10,462 nucleotides of DNA. It comes from Cardiobacteriales bacterium (GTDB lineage: Bacteria; Pseudomonadota; Gammaproteobacteria; Cardiobacteriales; Wohlfahrtiimonadaceae). Both the position numbers and the translations under genes were made by a program. The stretch covers positions 1 to 10,462 of the forward strand of contig JASLFR010000114.1 in assembly GCA_030150565.1 (NCBI GenBank), in the 5' to 3' direction. How positions within the stretch are numbered: the first letter of the stretch is position 1; each line of letters begins with the position of its first letter. The notes beneath the pieces are model-generated. The model saw only the letters and a list, made by a program, of their open reading frames with translations, had not been told where the DNA came from and ran no database searches. This document shows, piece after piece, positions 6,165 to 10,462 of the stretch.

Positions 6165-6977
6165 TTAGCGTTGGAAGGGGGTGATTTGATGAATGGGGAA
6201 GTGGAGCTTCTTTAGCTGCTCTTCGAATCGTTCAACCTCCCCCGATGTGAAGTAGTGAAAATGGGGAGAAAGAGTGGGATTAGGATGCAATTTTCGTGCA
6301 CTTAAGCGGGCTAACGTGTGGCGAATTAAGGGGCGTGCGGGGTTGATCAACTGCACTCTATTAGCAAAAAAAGAGGGGAGGAGCGCTGAAAGCTCCTCGG
6401 CTAAAAAGGGGAAATGGGTGCATCCTAATGTGATCTGATCGATAGGATAGTTAGCAAAAGGGGCGAGCGTCTCTTTTAGAACGGAGCGCACCTGCTCCCC
6501 CGTAACTTCCCCCCTCTCCACAAGAGAGACCCATTTGGGTGCCGCTATTTTATGAACCTCTACCGCTTTTGAGTAGGTGGCAATGAGGCGATTGAGGCGC
6601 TCACTCTGAATGGTGGATTCTGTCGCACAGACCGCTATATGCCCACTTTTTGTCTTTAGAGCAGCTGGTTTTACCGCAGGCTCAATCCCAATAATGATCG
6701 CCTCTTTACGATGGGCGCGTAGATTATCGGCAGCTGCAGCGGTTGCCGTATTACAGGCGATGATAAAGGCATCGATCTGATGATGTGAGAAGAGAAAGTG
6801 GGCGATTCTCTCTGTTCGTTCAATAATGAAACGATCCGTTTTTGTACCGTATGGAAGATGGTAGGAATCAGCAACGTAGAAGAACTCTGCATTGATCTTT
6901 TCATCGATAAATGTGCGAAGAATCGATAACCCACCGATTCCTGAATCCATTAAACCGATACGAAGAGGGCGTATCAT
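6165..6977 (-). CDS. murI: Glutamate racemase
   Basis: A 270-residue cytoplasmic enzyme that interconverts L- and D-glutamate without cofactor, supplying D-Glu for peptidoglycan. Length is normal for the family. Both catalytic cysteines are present in their motifs: ACNTATA (Cys75) and LGCTHFPF (Cys186, with His188). Other conserved elements are the N-terminal DSGIGGLS (11-18), ADSYHLPYG (36-44) and GIEPAVKPA (97-105). The ATG at 6977 overlaps the TGA stop of the FUSC gene in an ATGA arrangement. A GGAG lies only 2 bases before the ATG, too near for good initiation, so translation probably depends on coupling to the upstream gene. No other in-frame start preserves the DSG motif at a sensible distance. 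MurI being downstream of an FUSC membrane protein is not an arrangement I know as standard. Confidence 0.97.
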   Translation of the reverse strand: MIRPLRIGLMDSGIGGLSILRTFIDEKINAEFFYVADSYHLPYGTKTDRFIIERTERIAHFLFSHHQIDAFIIACNTATAAAADNLRAHRKEAIIIGIEPAVKPAALKTKSGHIAVCATESTIQSERLNRLIATYSKAVEVHKIAAPKWVSLVERGEVTGEQVRSVLKETLAPFANYPIDQITLGCTHFPFLAEELSALLPSFFANRVQLINPARPLIRHTLARLSARKLHPNPTLSPHFHYFTSGEVERFEEQLKKLHFPIHQITPFQR

Positions 6978-9040
6978 CGCTCCACCATCCAGATGAGCGG
7001 TTTTAGCTCTTTAACGTGGAACGGTTTGTGACGTGGATCATCCGCATACTCAGGATTTAGGCGTAACTTTATCAGCTGAAAGAGCTCCTTAAATTCAGCC
7101 ACTTCAGCAAGATCCCCCTCATAATGCTCTAACAGATAGGCAAGATAGGAGAGTTGCGCCAAAATCGATTGGTAATTCATCAGTTGATCGGTGAGTTCGA
7201 CACGATTAGGGTGCACTTTCTCAGGCTCGTTCGCCATCCGTTTTAATGAATCGGAGAGGGTGACAATAGCGCTCTGCGCTTGACGGGCGTGGAGTTTATA
7301 CTCCTCATCATCACTAAATTTGGGGGTGATCCATGTCGCTTCAATCGTCTCAAGAAGGGCGTAGAGCCGCTCACGAGTCTCTTTAATCAATTTTGGAATA
7401 GAGCGCTTCTCCCACTGTGGCAGAAGGAAGCTGAAAGCGATGGCAATCCCCGCTGCGATGACAGTATCCACAATCCGCTCAAACGCAAGAGAGAAGCCTT
7501 GAAGTGCTGTTAGATCACGGTTGATGTTGAGCAGCACTAATACATAGAGGGAGGTTGCTGCAACACTTAAAGGATTGTTGATTTTTGAGAGGCCGTGATT
7601 AAAGATCACCGCAAAGAAGAGGAGAAAGAGCATGCTCACAGGGGAGATATTGGTTGCTAAAATAGCACCCCCTAAAAAACAGCCGAGAAGAGTACCTAAA
7701 ATACGGTTACGGCTCCGTTCACGGGTTAAGCTAAATCCTGGGCGCATTAGACTTAGAAGGGTGAATGCGATCCAGAATCCATGTGAGTAGTAGTTGGTCA
7801 TCTTCACCAAAAGAAGCGCACTCCCCATTGCTGCGGCGCTACGAATGGCGTAACGCATATAGTTAGAGCGCAATGAGATATTTTTACGAATCAGATCGAG
7901 CGACCAGTAATTATGGGAGAGAAAGCGATCGAGATTGATGCATAAGTGGCGAGGATCGGGCTCACGCTCCCCAATTAGTCCAGAACGGAGGCGGTTGAGA
8001 TTGCGGGAGACAGACCAGACTTTACGGTAGTGAGAAGCGATAATACGGTACGCTTCCTGCTCCTCATCGGTGAGCTCTTGGCGCCGAAGTAGCTCTAACT
8101 CATACTCAAGGGCACGAAGTTCAGCTTTAAAACCGAGACGTTTAAGCATGCTTCCCGCTCGTAGGGTTGAGAGCCCCATCTCCTCAAGATTATTAGCCGC
8201 TTTGCTAAAGGCATCACGAAAGAAGATCTGAATATCGCTATTGGGGTAATGTTCACGAATCACGACAAAATCTTGTAAAGAGGAGGAGGCGACCTCTTTC
8301 ACCTCAATGAGTGTTAATAGCTCGCTAATCATCGCATGAATGGAGGGATCATCAATCTTCAAACGGAAGAGGAGATCCCGCATCAACTGTAGCTCCTCTA
8401 AAAGATCGGATTGAGAGGCGATGAGAATCTGAAATTTCTTCTCAATATCACTATTTTGACGGTAGCAAGAGGAGAGCGCGCGTAGATATTTTGCGAGCTG
8501 AAAGTAGATATTTGAGAGATTGTGCCGAATAATCTGCCGCTCAAACCGTTTTGTTAGATAGAGCGTATAGAGGTAGTAGAAGAGAGAGCCTCCACCAAAA
8601 TAGAGGATGTAGAGATTGGGGGGGAAACTACTGCCTCGCACTGCAAAGAGAGCAGAGAAGACGAAGAGAAACCCAATAATTGTGATCCGTTTCCCAAAAG
8701 CGACAACAAACGCTCCTAAAAAGGTGACCACAGTAATTGAGAGAATCATCAAATAGGTGAAGGTATCGCTCTCAAAATGGGCGAAGAGATAGGAGATAAA
8801 GAGGGTGGAGAGGAGCGTGGCTGTTAACTCATTCCGTTTATGTTTAAGAGGCCCAACTTGATCGGCAATTGCGATCACAAGGCTCCCATACCCTGTAATA
8901 AGGAGCGCTTCATAATCGAAGGAGGGGAGTATGAGCGCTAAAATGAGGACAGGAATAAAGATGCCGAGCGCTTTCTGCACACCCAGCATAAAGTCGTAGC
9001 TAAAGAAGAATCGATAGGTGAGGGATAACCAGTGATTCAT
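6974..9040 (-). CDS. FUSC-family (YccS/YhfK-like) inner-membrane protein
   Basis: A 688-residue protein with the two-half layout of YccS/YhfK proteins: a first membrane block of about six segments (residues 22-160), a charged helical cytoplasmic region (about 165-395), a second membrane block (about 398-540) and a helical cytoplasmic tail (545-688). The family signature is in the second block: HGFWIAFTLLSLM (420-432) running into RPGFSLTRERSRNRILGT (433-450), then RIVDTVIAAG (522-531). Relatives include AaeB, an aromatic-acid efflux pump, and fusaric-acid resistance proteins; YccS itself has no firm substrate, so transport or efflux is inference. The ATG at 9040 has only a weak purine run (GAGAG) upstream; a much better TAAGGAG lies 18 bases away, too far by usual spacing. 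It ends in an ATGA overlap with murI, so the two are co-translated. Confidence 0.92.
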   Translation of the reverse strand: MNHWLSLTYRFFFSYDFMLGVQKALGIFIPVLILALILPSFDYEALLITGYGSLVIAIADQVGPLKHKRNELTATLLSTLFISYLFAHFESDTFTYLMILSITVVTFLGAFVVAFGKRITIIGFLFVFSALFAVRGSSFPPNLYILYFGGGSLFYYLYTLYLTKRFERQIIRHNLSNIYFQLAKYLRALSSCYRQNSDIEKKFQILIASQSDLLEELQLMRDLLFRLKIDDPSIHAMISELLTLIEVKEVASSSLQDFVVIREHYPNSDIQIFFRDAFSKAANNLEEMGLSTLRAGSMLKRLGFKAELRALEYELELLRRQELTDEEQEAYRIIASHYRKVWSVSRNLNRLRSGLIGEREPDPRHLCINLDRFLSHNYWSLDLIRKNISLRSNYMRYAIRSAAAMGSALLLVKMTNYYSHGFWIAFTLLSLMRPGFSLTRERSRNRILGTLLGCFLGGAILATNISPVSMLFLLFFAVIFNHGLSKINNPLSVAATSLYVLVLLNINRDLTALQGFSLAFERIVDTVIAAGIAIAFSFLLPQWEKRSIPKLIKETRERLYALLETIEATWITPKFSDDEEYKLHARQAQSAIVTLSDSLKRMANEPEKVHPNRVELTDQLMNYQSILAQLSYLAYLLEHYEGDLAEVAEFKELFQLIKLRLNPEYADDPRHKPFHVKELKPLIWMVER

Positions 9041-9081
9041 GATTCGCTTTTCTCTCTACTCCTTACTAATCAGAGGTTAAA

Positions 9082-9097
9082 GGGGCGTAAACGCCCC
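9082..9097 (-). terminator. Short GC hairpin after the NCS2 permease, possible weak terminator
   Basis: GGGGCG (9082-9087) and CGCCCC (9092-9097) form a perfect 6-bp GC stem with a four-base loop, 8 bases after the permease stop. On the minus strand it is followed by only TTTAA, so termination may be incomplete and some read-through into the FUSC gene is possible. No clear promoter is visible between it and the FUSC start. Confidence 0.5.
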
Positions 9098-9105
9098 ACT
9101 TATTC

Positions 9106-10425
9106 TTAAAAGAAGGCAAATTTAATGAGGAAGAGGAGTGCAATGATATACGTTGCGGGGTGAACCTTTCTTCCTTGCCCTGTTGTTAATTTAAGTGCCG
9201 CATAGCTGATAAATCCAAAGGCGAAACCGTTAGCGATTGAGTAGGTGAAGGGCATCCCTAAGACTAAAAGCGCTGCAGGAATCGCATCTGTTGCATCATC
9301 CCAATTTACATCTACAAGATCACGCAACATTAAACCTGCAATAAAGACAAGGGCAGGTGCGGTTGCAAAGCTTGGAATCGACTTTGCCAAAGGGGAGAAG
9401 AGGGTTGCAAGGAGAAAACAGAGCGTTATAGTCACCGCTGTTAATCCTGTTCTTCCTCCCGACTGAACGCCTGATGCACTCTCAACAAATGCAGTGACGG
9501 AGCTAGTGCCTAAAAGGCTTCCTGAGACAATAGCGCTACTATCAGCAAGCAGGGCACGGTTAAAACGTTTCTCTGAGTTGGGAACTTCTGGCTTTAGAAG
9601 CCCTGCACGATTAGCAATCCCCATCAATACGCCTGTTGCATCGAAGAGCTCAACAAGTACAAGGGTGATGAGGATCTGAATGAAACTTCCGTGAAGTACC
9701 TTCTCAAAGCTTAGCTGTAGAAAGGTTGGAGCGAGAGAGGGGGGAGCTGATACGAGTCTATGAAACTCATTATGCCCTGTTAAGAAGCTGATTAGAGCGA
9801 CAGAGAGAATCCCTATTAAGATCGCACCTCGCACTTTAAAATGGTCGAGAGTAACGATCACTAAAAAGCCTAAAATACAGTAGAGAGCGGATGCTTGCGT
9901 TAAATCCCCAAGCCCTACGAGAGTTGCGCTATTTTTTTCTACAATGCCAACAGAGGAGAGCCCAATAAACGCGAGGAATAATCCAATCCCAGCACCAACT
10001 GAGGCGCGTAGAGATTTTGGAATCCCCTCAATAATCCAGCGACGCCCCCCTGTAAGAGTGAGAATGAGGAAGACGATTCCTGAAACAAAGACCGCTCCTA
10101 ACGCCTCTTGCCATGTAAAACCCATCCCACCCGCTGAGAGGGGCGCTGCAATAGTAAAGGCGAAAAATGCGTTTAACCCCATTCCTGGAGCGAGTCCAAT
10201 TGGGTAGTTAGCCACCAATCCCATAATGAGTGTACCGATGGCAGCTGCAAGACAGGTTGCAACAAAGACCGCTTCATAATCCATTCCCGCTTTTGAGAGA
10301 ATATCGGGGTTAACGAAGAGGATATAGGACATCGTTAGAAATGTGGTTAAACCCGCAATAATCTCACGACGAATGGTGGTTCCGTGTGCGCTCAATTGAA
10401 AGAAGCGATCTAGAAATTTTGGCAT
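9106..10425 (-). CDS. NCS2-family purine/nucleobase permease (AzgA-like subgroup)
   Basis: A 439-residue inner-membrane proton symporter of the nucleobase-cation symporter-2 fold, usual length for the AzgA-like subgroup that includes E. coli AdeP, AdeQ, GhxP and GhxQ and Bacillus PbuG/PbuO. The marks of this subgroup are visible: IRREIIAGLTTFLTMSYIL (18-36), NPDIL (39-43), APGMGLNAFF (79-88), ELFDATGVLMG (259-269) and GTSSVTAFVESASGV (306-320) followed by SGGRTGLTAV (322-331). Glu259 and Glu315 in the last two blocks fall in the core helices that bind substrate in relatives. Adenine versus guanine/hypoxanthine preference cannot be told by eye. The ATG at 10425 has no strong ribosome-binding site in the 37 bases available, so a weak start is possible, but the N-terminus fits the family length. 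Its promoter lies mostly outside the window; no purine riboswitch can be judged. Confidence 0.95.
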   Translation of the reverse strand: MPKFLDRFFQLSAHGTTIRREIIAGLTTFLTMSYILFVNPDILSKAGMDYEAVFVATCLAAAIGTLIMGLVANYPIGLAPGMGLNAFFAFTIAAPLSAGGMGFTWQEALGAVFVSGIVFLILTLTGGRRWIIEGIPKSLRASVGAGIGLFLAFIGLSSVGIVEKNSATLVGLGDLTQASALYCILGFLVIVTLDHFKVRGAILIGILSVALISFLTGHNEFHRLVSAPPSLAPTFLQLSFEKVLHGSFIQILITLVLVELFDATGVLMGIANRAGLLKPEVPNSEKRFNRALLADSSAIVSGSLLGTSSVTAFVESASGVQSGGRTGLTAVTITLCFLLATLFSPLAKSIPSFATAPALVFIAGLMLRDLVDVNWDDATDAIPAALLVLGMPFTYSIANGFAFGFISYAALKLTTGQGRKVHPATYIIALLFLIKFAFF

Positions 10426-10462
10426 GATGGAGAGCTCATTTTAATCAGAGTTAAGAAAATGA

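Noticed and set aside
1..10462. DNA uptake sequences, CRISPR repeats, tRNA genes or transposon ends
   Set aside because: Reading by eye I found no repeated copy of the Pasteurellaceae (AAGTGCGGT) or Neisseria (GCCGTCTGAA) uptake words, no spaced direct repeats, no tRNA-like cloverleaf and no transposase.

Overview
The window looks like a chromosomal housekeeping and transport region of a gammaproteobacterium. It holds pepN, murI and ruvX (yqgF) homologues of proteobacterial type, a YccS/YhfK-type FUSC membrane protein, an NCS2 purine permease and a YfcA-type TSUP transporter. Composition is moderately AT-leaning, with many purine-rich GAGAG/GAGGGG runs. A lineage near Cardiobacteriales (Ignatzschineria/Wohlfahrtiimonas) is my guess from overall feel only and was not tested. 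I see no insertion sequence, phage gene, CRISPR array, tRNA or rRNA.

Layout: positions 1-480 (+) carry the 3' end of an SLC13/DASS-type transporter. A strong hairpin terminator follows at 508-538 and lies between convergent genes. All other genes are on the minus strand. Read in their own direction, from high to low coordinates, they are: an NCS2 (AzgA-like) nucleobase permease (9106-10425); a FUSC-family membrane protein (6974-9040); murI glutamate racemase (6165-6977), which overlaps the FUSC gene by ATGA; an unrecognised exported protein (5534-6094); and pepN (2958-5510), closed by a clear terminator at 2896-2930. After a 295-base intergenic region with a candidate promoter and a long hairpin come a TSUP-family permease (1895-2662), ruvX (1445-1882) and an unrecognised 222-residue helical protein (560-1228).

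The genes fall into probable transcription units: FUSC-murI (translationally coupled), possibly continuing through exported protein-pepN (23-base gap); and TSUP-ruvX (12-base gap), possibly continuing into the 222-residue gene across 216 bases. Functions are core ones: nucleobase uptake, envelope (D-glutamate supply, an FUSC membrane protein), peptide breakdown, rRNA maturation/DNA repair and anion transport. There is no evidence of a defence island or a novel multi-gene system. The items most worth checking are the two unrecognised proteins, the structured intergenic region at 2783-2884, the FUSC-murI coupling and the altered DERLT motif in RuvX.
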